From: Sphingopyxis sp. H115
GTDB taxonomy: Bacteria; Pseudomonadota; Alphaproteobacteria; Sphingomonadales; Sphingomonadaceae
Assembly (NCBI RefSeq): GCF_001468465.1
Contig: NZ_LNSA01000026.1
Span: 1 to 61,536 of the forward strand
DNA: 61,536 nt
Direction: 5' to 3'
A model generated the notes under the pieces. That model worked only from the letters and a program-made list of their open reading frames with translations, was not told the DNA's origin and searched no databases. A program made the translations under genes and the position numbers. Positions 17,627-25,161 of this stretch are shown here, one piece after another (within the stretch, counting starts at the first letter, position 1; each line of letters starts with the position of its first letter).

Positions 17627-17656
17627 AATTTATTTAAGTAATTACTTATATTATTT
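17627..17656. promoter_or_regulatory. AT-rich palindrome, probable ArsR/SdpR operator
   Basis: The perfect 14-bp core TAAGTAATTACTTA (17635-17648) extends imperfectly to 30 bp. It is by far the most AT-rich stretch in the neighbourhood and lies between the divergent arsR and desaturase genes. Confidence 0.7.
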
Positions 17657-17673
17657 GAATGAGGAATCGGGCG

Positions 17674-18645
17674 ATGCGCAGCGAACTGGATCCCCATGCG
17701 GTCAATTTCCTGATCGACGAAGACGGCCCCGATCCGCGCGAGGGCCGCGTGCGCGCCGACATGCCGAGCATCCTCTGGAACGGCGGCATGGCGGCGACCG
17801 CTCTTGTCGCCGGCCCCTTCTTCGTTACTCCCACGGCGATCCTGCTCTTCCTGGTCACTACCGGTGCCGCGCTGCTGCTCGGGCACAGCGTGGGCTATCA
17901 CCGCATGATGATCCACGGCAGCTTCGCCGCGCGCCGCTGGCTCGCCCGCACGCTGATCTGGTTTGGCGCCTTCGTCGGCATGGCGGGCCCCTATGGCATC
18001 GTCCGCGCACACGACACGCGTGACTGGGCGCAAAGGCAGGCGGACTGCCACCCCTTCCTGCGCCACGGCACGCATATCGCACGCGACGCCTGGTGGCAGA
18101 CCTATTGCCGGCTCGACTTAGACCGGCCGCCGCGCTTCGACTTCGCGCGGCTCGACCGAGACCCCTTCATCCGCTGGCTCGAGAAGACCTGGCGCTGGCA
18201 GCAATTGCCCGTCGCCCTGCTCTTCTTCGCGATCGGCGGCTGGGGCTGGGTCATATGGGGCGTCGCGGCGCGCGTCGCGGTCGCCAACCACGGGCATTGG
18301 CTCGTCGGCCATCTCGCGCATAATCGCGGGCCCCAGCACTGGACCGTCGATGCGCATGGCGTGCAGGCCTTCGACGTCCCATGGGCTGCGATCCCGACGA
18401 TGGGCGAGGCGTGGCACAACAATCATCACGCCTATCCGGGCTCGGCGCGAATCGGCCTCCACCCGGGGCAGAGCGACTGGGGCTATGCCGTCATTCGGCT
18501 CTGCGCGCGGCTGGGTCTGATGTGGGATGTCCGTACGCCGGACACGATGGGTATCCGCTCCGGACTCTCCGAGGTCCCTCGACAGGGCGATGGCTTCGCG
18601 GCACAGTCACGGAATGGACAATCTGACGCACAGCTGGCCCACTGA
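17674..18645 (+). CDS. Membrane fatty acid desaturase (acyl-CoA/delta-9 type)
   Basis: A 323-residue membrane di-iron enzyme introducing a double bond into acyl chains. The three histidine boxes are GHSVGYHR, a reduced second box HDTRDW, and HNNHH. Hydrophobic spans at about 40-80 and 200-225 separate them. The second box differs from the usual HxxHH, so activity should not be assumed. ATG at 17674 has GAGG nine bases upstream; an ATG at 17659 has none. Likely regulated by the divergent ArsR-type gene. Its 3' end overlaps the next gene by 32 bases. Confidence 0.85.
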   Translation: MRSELDPHAVNFLIDEDGPDPREGRVRADMPSILWNGGMAATALVAGPFFVTPTAILLFLVTTGAALLLGHSVGYHRMMIHGSFAARRWLARTLIWFGAFVGMAGPYGIVRAHDTRDWAQRQADCHPFLRHGTHIARDAWWQTYCRLDLDRPPRFDFARLDRDPFIRWLEKTWRWQQLPVALLFFAIGGWGWVIWGVAARVAVANHGHWLVGHLAHNRGPQHWTVDAHGVQAFDVPWAAIPTMGEAWHNNHHAYPGSARIGLHPGQSDWGYAVIRLCARLGLMWDVRTPDTMGIRSGLSEVPRQGDGFAAQSRNGQSDAQLAH

Positions 18646-19819
18646 GGCCGACACCATCCTTCCCGACCTCGTCGATTTGCGCCGCGCGATCCACCGCGAA
18701 CCCGAACTGGGCCTGCAGAACCCGAAGACGCTTGCGAAGATCAAGGACGCGCTCGCCGGGCTGCCGCTCGAGTTTCGCGAGGGACCCTCGACCACAGGCC
18801 TCATCGCTACCTTACGCGGACCCGCCAACGGACGTACCGTGCTGCTGCGCGGCGACATGGATGCGCTGCCTTTGCTCGAAGAAACCGGGCTCGACTTTTC
18901 CTCCGAGATCAGTGGCGCGATGCACGCGTGCGGGCACGACACGCATGTCGCGATGCTCGTCGGCGCGGCGAAGCTGCTGTGCGCCGCGCGCGACCGCCTG
19001 CCCGGAACCGTGATGTTCATGTTCCAGCCGGGCGAAGAGGGCCATCACGGCGCGCGCTTCATGCTGGGCGACGGGTTGATCGACCCGCTGCCCGATGCGG
19101 CCTTCGCGCTCCACATCATGCCCAACGCGCCGCACGGCATTTTCGCCGGGCGCGCGGGCCCGCTGCTCGCCTCGTCCGATGTGCTGAACATCTCGGTCAA
19201 GGGCGCCGGCGGCCACGCCTCGATGCCGCACGACGCCATCGACCCGATCCCCGTCGCCTGCGCCATCGTCACCGCGATCCAGACGATGGTCACGCGGCGC
19301 ATCTCGGTCTTCGACCCCGCGGTCGTCACCATCGCAAAAATCGCTGCGGGGACGACCAACAACATCATTCCCGAGAGTGCCGAGATGCAGGGCACGATCC
19401 GCACCCTGTCGCCCGAACGCCGCGCGATGGTGGCGCGCGAGCTGAAGCGCCTCGCCCCGGCGATCGCAGAGGCGCATGGCTGCACCGCCGAGGTCGAGAT
19501 CATCGAGGGTTTCCCCGTCACCGTCTGCGACGCGCGCGCGGTCGCCTTCGGCCAGTCGGTCGTCGAAGAGACCTTCGGCGAACAGGCCTGGCTGACGATG
19601 GACAATCCGGTGATGGGCGCCGAGGATTTCTCCTATGTCCTCGAAAAGGTCCCCGGCGCGATGTTCTGGCTCGGCGCGAGCGAAGCGGGCAGCGACTGGC
19701 GCCAATGCTGCGGGCTGCATAGCAACCATATGGTGCTGGACGAAAAGGTGATGGCACGCGGCGCCGCCTTGCATGCGGCGCTGGCAGAACGGTTTTTGAA
19801 CGAAGGATTCAACGCATGA
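18614..19819 (+). CDS. M20 amidohydrolase (N-acyl amino acid/hippurate hydrolase type)
   Basis: A 401-residue metal-dependent amidohydrolase. Metal-site motifs are LRGDMDALPLLE, MHACGHDTHVAML and FQPGEEGHHGARFM, with the dimerisation domain GAGGHASMPHDAIDPI and the final metal ligand region CCGLHSNHM. It hydrolyses acyl-amino acids such as hippurate. The start lies inside the desaturase gene, and the stop overlaps the GlsB start (ATGA), so the three genes form a coupled unit. Confidence 0.93.
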   Translation: MDNLTHSWPTEADTILPDLVDLRRAIHREPELGLQNPKTLAKIKDALAGLPLEFREGPSTTGLIATLRGPANGRTVLLRGDMDALPLLEETGLDFSSEISGAMHACGHDTHVAMLVGAAKLLCAARDRLPGTVMFMFQPGEEGHHGARFMLGDGLIDPLPDAAFALHIMPNAPHGIFAGRAGPLLASSDVLNISVKGAGGHASMPHDAIDPIPVACAIVTAIQTMVTRRISVFDPAVVTIAKIAAGTTNNIIPESAEMQGTIRTLSPERRAMVARELKRLAPAIAEAHGCTAEVEIIEGFPVTVCDARAVAFGQSVVEETFGEQAWLTMDNPVMGAEDFSYVLEKVPGAMFWLGASEAGSDWRQCCGLHSNHMVLDEKVMARGAALHAALAERFLNEGFNA

Positions 19820-20061
19820 TCAACATCATCGGCGCCATTCTCTCGGGCCTCATCATCGGGGCGCTTGCGCGCTTCTTCTATCCCGGCGCGGTCGAGATGG
19901 GCTGGCTCGCAACGATCCTGCTTGGCATCGGCGGTTCGCTGCTCGCGGGGCTCGTGACGTCGCGCGGGCAGCGCGATTTCAGCCGCGCCGGCTGCCTCGC
20001 CTCGGTGATTGGCGCGATCGTGCTGATCTTCGTCGGACGGCTGCTCGGCGTCGGCGGCTGA
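19816..20061 (+). CDS. GlsB/YeaQ/YmgE-family small membrane stress protein
   Basis: An 81-residue protein of three glycine-rich membrane helices: INIIGAILSGLIIGALARFF, then GWLATILLGIGGSLLAGLV and the C-terminal VIGAIVLIFVGRLLGV. Typical transglycosylase-associated protein family. It is coupled to the preceding amidohydrolase. Its stop is 3 bases from the convergent ATPase gene's stop. Confidence 0.9.
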   Translation: MINIIGAILSGLIIGALARFFYPGAVEMGWLATILLGIGGSLLAGLVTSRGQRDFSRAGCLASVIGAIVLIFVGRLLGVGG

Positions 20062-20064
20062 TGC

Positions 20065-20838
20065 CTATTCGGTCATCGCCTCGACGGTGTCGTGCGGGTA
20101 GAGGATGAATTCGCGGTAGAGCCGGTAATGCGCCGTCTCTTCGAGGGTCGCCGGCTGGATCGCGAAGGGATCGATCTGCCACAGGTCGGCGTCGGGCAGC
20201 GCCATCAGGATCGGCGAGTGCGTCGCCATGATGACCTGGCAATTCGCCGCACGCTGCATCCGGCGCAGTATCTTGAGGAAATCGAACTGGCGCTGCGGTG
20301 ACAAGGCGGCTTCGGGTTCGTCGAGGATGTAAAGGCCCTGCTCGCCAAGGCGCTCCTCGAAAAAATCGATAAACCCCTCGCCATGCGATGCCGCCAGAAA
20401 ATTGGCGCGCGGCGAGCCCGCTTCGTCCAGATAGCGCGCCACCGAAAAGAAGGTCTCGGCACGAAAGAACCAGCCGCGCTTGACCTGCGGCAGCCACGCG
20501 CTCCGCAACACATGGCCGAGCGCGCCGCCGTCGGCGCCCGAGGCATAGCCCTCGCCGACCGCCGCCATGCCCTGCGCGCCGCCGCCCTCGTTGAACCCCG
20601 CCGTCGTCGCAATCGCCTCGAGCAGCGTCGATTTGCCCGAACCATTCTCGCCGACGACGATCGTCACCGGACGCTCGAACCGCAGGTCGAGCCCGTCACG
20701 AAGCAACGGCATGCTGAAGGGATAGTCCTCGGGATCGGCCCAGTCGGGCCAGTCGACCCCGCCGGCTCCGCCCTCGGGCAACCAGACGCGCTTCAGGAAA
20801 GGCGGCGGAAGACGCGTATCGCGCGGCCGCCGCGCCAT
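20065..20838 (-). CDS. AAA-family ATPase (AAA_21, SMC/ABC-like)
   Basis: A 257-residue single-domain ATPase. Walker A is GENGSGKSTLLE (about 63-74), the Walker B region is LYILDEPEAALSPQRQ, and a switch His is in VIMATHSPILMA. It resembles standalone ABC-like ATPases of the YbjD/RecF type. The start ATG directly abuts the nadB stop (TAAATG), implying co-translation with nadB, although no functional link is known. Role unknown. Confidence 0.85.
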   Translation of the reverse strand: MARRPRDTRLPPPFLKRVWLPEGGAGGVDWPDWADPEDYPFSMPLLRDGLDLRFERPVTIVVGENGSGKSTLLEAIATTAGFNEGGGAQGMAAVGEGYASGADGGALGHVLRSAWLPQVKRGWFFRAETFFSVARYLDEAGSPRANFLAASHGEGFIDFFEERLGEQGLYILDEPEAALSPQRQFDFLKILRRMQRAANCQVIMATHSPILMALPDADLWQIDPFAIQPATLEETAHYRLYREFILYPHDTVEAMTE

Positions 20839-22425
20839 TTACGGCACCAGCACCGTATCGACCGCCTGCGGCAGCAGGTCGGGATAGTCGAGCGTCGAAT
20901 GCAGCCCGCGGCTTTCCTTCCTGTGCAGCGCGCTGCGCACGATCAGCTCGGCGCACTGGAGCAGGTTGCGGAGCTCGATCAGGTCGGTCGTGACGCGGAA
21001 GTGGCCATAATAGTCGCCGACCTCGTCGGTGAGCATCTTGATCCGATGCTGCGCACGTTCCAACCTTTTGGTCGTGCGCACGATCCCGACATAATTCCAC
21101 ATGAAGCGGCGGATCTCGGTCCAGTTCTGCTTGATCACGACCTCTTCGTCCGAATCGGTCACGCGGCTTTCGTCCCAGGGGCGGATCGGCGGCGGCGCGT
21201 CGAGTTCGTCCCAGCGCGCGACGATATCCTTTGCCGCCGCTTCGCCGAAAACGAAGCATTCGAGCAGCGAATTGGACGCAAGCCGGTTGGCGCCGTGCAG
21301 CCCGCTCTCGGTGCATTCGCCCGCCGCATAGAGGCCGGGCAGGTCGGTTCGTCCGGCAAGGTCGATCAAGATGCCGCCGCAGGTATAATGCTGCGCGGGG
21401 ACCACCGGGATCGGCTGCTTCGTCATGTCCAGCCCAAGCGTCAGCAGCTTGTCATAGATGTTCGGGAAATGGCCCGCGACGAAATCGGGGTCCTGATGGC
21501 TGATGTCGAGGTGGACATAATCGAGGCCGTAACGCTTGATCTGGTCGTCGTTGGCGCGCGCGACGACGTCGCGCGGCGCGAGTTCGGCGCGCGCGTCATA
21601 ATCGGGCATATAGCGATGCCCGGTGACCGGGTGCTTCAATATGCCACCCTCGCCGCGCACCGCCTCGGTGATCAGGAAATTCTTGACGTCGAGATTATAG
21701 AGGCAGGTCGGGTGGAACTGCATCATCTCCATGTTCGAGACGCGGCAGCCCGCGCGCCAGGCCATCGCGATGCCGTCGCCGGTCGCGCCGCGCGGCGCCG
21801 TCGAGAACTGGTAGACGCGTCCCGCCCCGCCGCTCGCGAGGATCGTCGCGCGCCCGACATGCGCGCGCACCGTGCCGCTCTTCTCGTCGAGCGCATAGAC
21901 GCCCCAGACGCGGCCCGATCCCGAATAGCGTTCCTCGTGCCTCCCCGTGATCAGGTCGATGCACGCCTGCCCCGGCAGCAGCGTGATGTTCGGATGCGCC
22001 TCGGCGGTCTTGAGCAGCGCTGCCTGCACCGCCCAGCCGGTCGCGTCGTCGACATGGACGATGCGGCGGTGCGAATGCCCGCCCTCGCGGGTGAGGTGGA
22101 GCGCTTCGGCTTCCTTGTTGAATGGGACGCCCATCTCGATCAGCCGCTCGATCGCGGTCGGGGCGTTCTCAACGACGAACTCGACGGTCTCGCGGCGGTT
22201 GAGGCCGCCCCCCGCGACCATCGTGTCCTCGATATGATTTTCGAACGTGTCGCCCGCATCGAGCACCGCGGCAATCCCGCCCTGTGCCCAGGCGGTCGAC
22301 CCGCCGGTGAGTTCGCCCTTCGCGAGCACGAGCACGCGACAATGGTCGGCGAGCGCGATCGCGGCGGTGAGCCCCGCAGCGCCCGAACCGACGATGATGA
22401 CGTCGTGAGAGAGGTTTTCAGCCAT
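20839..22425 (-). CDS. nadB: L-aspartate oxidase
   Basis: A 528-residue FAD enzyme oxidising L-aspartate to iminoaspartate, the first step of de novo NAD synthesis. FAD motif VGSGAAG at 12-18; succinate dehydrogenase/fumarate reductase-like blocks GGSTAWAQGGIAAV, HLTREGGHSHRRIVH, FHPTCLY, HYTCGGI and the C-terminal LYAAGECTESGLHGANRLAS. nadA and nadC are not in the window. ATG at 22425 is chosen; the frame is open further but that part lies over a repeat and the ABC gene. A palindromic repeat ends ten bases before the start. Confidence 0.96.
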   Translation of the reverse strand: MAENLSHDVIIVGSGAAGLTAAIALADHCRVLVLAKGELTGGSTAWAQGGIAAVLDAGDTFENHIEDTMVAGGGLNRRETVEFVVENAPTAIERLIEMGVPFNKEAEALHLTREGGHSHRRIVHVDDATGWAVQAALLKTAEAHPNITLLPGQACIDLITGRHEERYSGSGRVWGVYALDEKSGTVRAHVGRATILASGGAGRVYQFSTAPRGATGDGIAMAWRAGCRVSNMEMMQFHPTCLYNLDVKNFLITEAVRGEGGILKHPVTGHRYMPDYDARAELAPRDVVARANDDQIKRYGLDYVHLDISHQDPDFVAGHFPNIYDKLLTLGLDMTKQPIPVVPAQHYTCGGILIDLAGRTDLPGLYAAGECTESGLHGANRLASNSLLECFVFGEAAAKDIVARWDELDAPPPIRPWDESRVTDSDEEVVIKQNWTEIRRFMWNYVGIVRTTKRLERAQHRIKMLTDEVGDYYGHFRVTTDLIELRNLLQCAELIVRSALHRKESRGLHSTLDYPDLLPQAVDTVLVP

Positions 22426-22434
22426 TCCATGTCC

Positions 22435-22511
22435 GTTCGTGTCGAGCGAAGTCGAGACACCCCGCGACCTTGCGCCACATCGATAGGTATCTCGACTTCG
22501 CTCGATGCGAA
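22435..22511. repeat. Dispersed palindromic repeat, family B, copy 1
   Basis: Arms gtgtcgagcgaagtcgagac and atctcgacttcgctcga are inverted copies separated by about 35 bases. A second copy with the same layout is at 50773-50850. It fills most of the gap between the ABC ATPase gene and nadB. Confidence 0.85.
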
Positions 22512-22523
22512 GGGAAAGAAACG

Positions 22524-23447
22524 CTATCCATTCGCCGCGCGCGTCAGGTTGAGGAACACATCCTCCAGATCGGCTTCGCGGGTCGAGACGTCGACAATGC
22601 CGTGCCCCATCGCGTTCACCGCGGTCAGCACTTCGCCCGCGTTGGTGCGGTCCTTGTTGTAACTGATCGCAAGGCCCCGTTCGCCCTCGCGCTCGACCTT
22701 GTCGAATGCGGGGTGCGTCGGCAGCACCGTGACATCGGCGTCGAGCGTCACCACGACGATCTTCTCGCGCGCCATGTCGACCAGCTCGCGCGTCGGCTTG
22801 TTCGCGATCAGCTTGCCATGGTTGATTATCGCAATCCGGTCGCACAGCTCCTCGGCCTCTTCGAGATAATGCGTCGTCAGCACCACCGTCACGCCGCGGT
22901 CGTTGAGGCTCTGCACATATTCCCAGAGCTGCTGTCTGAGCTCGATATCGACGCCCGCGGTCGGCTCGTCGAGGACAATGATCGGCGGCGAATGCACCAT
23001 CGCCTTGGCGACGAGCAGGCGGCGCTTCATGCCCCCCGAGAGCGTCCGCGCATAGGCGTCGCGCTTGTCCGAAAGATGCACCGCGGCGAGCAGCTCGTCC
23101 GAAATGCGCTTGTCCTTGGGCACACCGTAAAGCCCGGCCTGATTCTCCAGCGTCTCGAACGGCGTGAAAAAGGGATCGAAGACGATTTCCTGCGGCACGA
23201 TGCCGATCGAATATTTGGCGTTGCGGGGGTCGGCGTCAATGTCGAAACCCCAGATGCTCGCATGGCCGGCCGTCTTGTTGACGAGCCCCGCGAGGATATT
23301 GATCAACGTCGATTTTCCCGCGCCGTTGGGCCCGAGCAGCCCGAATATCTGCCCGCGCGGCACGTCGAAACTGACGTTGTCGAGCGCCTGCTTGCCGCCG
23401 GCATAAAGTTTGGAGACGGCGTCGATGCGGATGGCGGCTTCACTCAT
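22524..23447 (-). CDS. ABC transporter ATP-binding protein (ABC-2/DrrA type)
   Basis: A 307-residue ATPase. Walker A is GLLGPNGAGKSTLINIL, the Q-loop is SIGIVPQE, the signature is LSGGMKRRLLVAKAM, Walker B is IIVLDEPTAGVDIE, and the switch His is in TTHYLEEAEE. The C-terminal extension is of the drug or polysaccharide export type. No permease gene is adjacent, so the membrane partner must be encoded elsewhere. The second ATG at 23447 has GGAGG at 5 bases and is preferred to 23459. Confidence 0.93.
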   Translation of the reverse strand: MSEAAIRIDAVSKLYAGGKQALDNVSFDVPRGQIFGLLGPNGAGKSTLINILAGLVNKTAGHASIWGFDIDADPRNAKYSIGIVPQEIVFDPFFTPFETLENQAGLYGVPKDKRISDELLAAVHLSDKRDAYARTLSGGMKRRLLVAKAMVHSPPIIVLDEPTAGVDIELRQQLWEYVQSLNDRGVTVVLTTHYLEEAEELCDRIAIINHGKLIANKPTRELVDMAREKIVVVTLDADVTVLPTHPAFDKVEREGERGLAISYNKDRTNAGEVLTAVNAMGHGIVDVSTREADLEDVFLNLTRAANG

Positions 23448-23549
23448 GGCCGCCTCCATAGCCGCGCGTCGCCGCCCGCGAAAGCCCGCTAATTTTTCGT
23501 CAGGGCCGCGTTAACGCTATATTGGAAACTCGCCGCTAGACCGAAATGC

Positions 23550-24110
23550 GTGAGGACCAGCCACATCTCTTGCCCGCTGCCCGTGCAGCGCGGCCTAGCC
23601 GCCTTTGCGCTCCTGATCGCTCCCGTCGCCGCTTCGCCGGCGCTGGCGCAGGGCAGTGCGCAGAGCGAGGCCGAAGCCATCGTGCTTCGCCCGCTTTCCT
23701 TCTTCAAGGTCAACGATCTCGATTTCGGCGACATCATCCCGTCGAATACCGCGGGCACGGTCACGATCGGTCCCGACGGATCGCGCAGCCGCACCGGCGG
23801 CGTCACGCTCGCCGGAGACGGCGGCGAGCCCGCGCGCTTCGCCGGGCTCGGCAGCTTCAACCGCCAGGTCAATATTTCGCTGGGATCGAACAGCATCTGG
23901 CTGACCGGTCCCGGTACGCGAATGCGCGCGCGCACTTTCGAAATCGGCAGCACGCCGACCGCAATCCTGTCGACCTCGCCGACCCGCTTCCGCATCACCT
24001 CGTCGCTCGGCAACTATAATTTCCCGGTCGGCGCAACGCTCGAAGTCGGCGCCAATCAGGCACCGGGCGATTACAGCGGCACTTTCACGATCACGCTCAA
24101 TTATCTTTAG
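23550..24110 (+). CDS. Secreted DUF4402 protein, copy 1
   Basis: A 186-residue exported beta-rich protein. A signal peptide (about 1-34, ending SPALAQ) precedes a DUF4402 domain with LSFFKVNDLDFGDIIPSNTAGT and the C-terminal signature QAPGDYSGTFTITLNYL. Function unknown; the fold resembles secreted beta-sandwich adhesion or pilus-like subunits. The start is a GTG at 23550. A paralogue with the same signatures lies 457 bases downstream, but there is no chaperone or usher gene. Confidence 0.85.
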   Translation: MRTSHISCPLPVQRGLAAFALLIAPVAASPALAQGSAQSEAEAIVLRPLSFFKVNDLDFGDIIPSNTAGTVTIGPDGSRSRTGGVTLAGDGGEPARFAGLGSFNRQVNISLGSNSIWLTGPGTRMRARTFEIGSTPTAILSTSPTRFRITSSLGNYNFPVGATLEVGANQAPGDYSGTFTITLNYL

Positions 24111-24128
24111 GCCTTCCTGTGGGGGGAA

Positions 24129-24180
24129 GACGGCACCGGGGGACCACTTGCGCCAATATGGCGCCTGCACCGGTGCCGTC
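24129..24180. other. Long nested hairpin between DUF4402 copy 1 and the zinc-finger gene
   Basis: Outer 11-bp arms GACGGCACCGG (24129) and CCGGTGCCGTC (24170) enclose an inner stem GCGCCA-ATA-TGGCGC (24150-24164). No T-run follows, so it is not a textbook terminator. Confidence 0.65.
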
Positions 24181-24246
24181 ACGGCCCTCCCGTCTTCGCG
24201 CAGATCCGATTGCCGAGCGTTTCCGGCCTTGCTATGGGCGCCGTCG

Positions 24247-24444
24247 ATGACCCAGCCCGCACCCGAAACCATCCGCACGCCCAAGACCCGCATTGCCTGC
24301 GACGGCACCGGCGACGGGCTCGCGAACGCCGCCCTCGGCCATCCCCGCGTATGGCTGGAGATCGATCCCGACGAAGGCTTCGTCGATTGCGGCTATTGCG
24401 ACCGGCGCTTCGTCCTCATCGGTGGGATCGCCGATAAAGTTTGA
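24247..24444 (+). CDS. Zinc-finger CHCC domain protein (NDUFS6-like)
   Basis: A 65-residue protein made almost wholly of one zinc site: CDG, then HPRVWLEIDPDEG and VDCGYCDRRFVLI, giving the Cys-His-Cys-Cys pattern of the zf-CHCC family, related to the accessory 13-kDa subunit of respiratory complex I. ATG at 24247 gives the normal length. It is common as a small lone gene in Alphaproteobacteria. Confidence 0.88.
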   Translation: MTQPAPETIRTPKTRIACDGTGDGLANAALGHPRVWLEIDPDEGFVDCGYCDRRFVLIGGIADKV

Positions 24445-24567
24445 ACCCCGGCGGGATCGCCGATCCGGGCTGAGGTCCGGACCGCCAGTAAACAGCCCCT
24501 TTACCAAACTTCTGCATCAACGACTCATGCCCCTCTGGCACAAATGTGCCAGACAGGAGCAGAATCT

Positions 24568-25122
24568 GTGGGGATTCAAGGGACCAGAAACTGTCGGGGC
24601 GCACTGCGCGTTCTGACCATCGCTGCGGCAGCGGCAAGCACCACATGGTGCGGCGCGGCGCATGCCGCCGACATGAACGGCATCGTCAATGCGGCCGTCG
24701 TTCGCCCCAACACGCTGATCAAGACCGACGATCTCGATTTCGGCACATTGGTCAGCGGACCGGCCGGCGGTACGGTGACGATCAACCCCCTCACCAACGC
24801 GCGGAGCGCGACCGGCGGGACGACGCTCGTCGGCAACGACTCCCGCCGCGCGGTGTTCCAGGGCACGGGCGGCATCCTGCTGATCCTCGTTTCGGGCAGC
24901 ACATCGGTCACGCTGACGCGCGCCGGCGGCGGAGCGCCCTCGATGACCGCAAGCCTCGTCCGCGCCGCCAGCACCAGCGGCGGCGGCATCACGCTGCTCG
25001 GGTCGACCCTGCTGCCCAGCGGGGTGCAGACCTACTATATCGGCGGCACGCTGACCGTTCCGGCGAACCAGCCCCCGGGCGACTATAGCGGCACCTTCAC
25101 GCTGACCGTCAATTATCTCTGA
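24568..25122 (+). CDS. Secreted DUF4402 protein, copy 2
   Basis: A 184-residue exported protein with signal peptide (about 1-33, ending GAAHA) and the DUF4402 signatures LIKTDDLDFGTLVSGPAGGT and PPGDYSGTFTLTVNYL, clearly paralogous to the gene at 23550. The GTG at 24568 has AGGAG eight bases before it and is preferred to the ATG at 24544. The divergence of the central part (residues 75-150) against near-identical ends suggests an old duplication with conserved fold elements. Confidence 0.85.
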   Translation: MGIQGTRNCRGALRVLTIAAAAASTTWCGAAHAADMNGIVNAAVVRPNTLIKTDDLDFGTLVSGPAGGTVTINPLTNARSATGGTTLVGNDSRRAVFQGTGGILLILVSGSTSVTLTRAGGGAPSMTASLVRAASTSGGGITLLGSTLLPSGVQTYYIGGTLTVPANQPPGDYSGTFTLTVNYL

Positions 25123-25161
25123 GCGCTGGCGCCGCGGCACGGGCGTCCCTATATCGGCTCC

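Noticed and set aside
20383..22662. 759-codon plus-strand open frame opposite the ATPase and nadB
   Set aside because: Antisense to two well-supported genes; the sequence has no domain and shows shadow-type composition.
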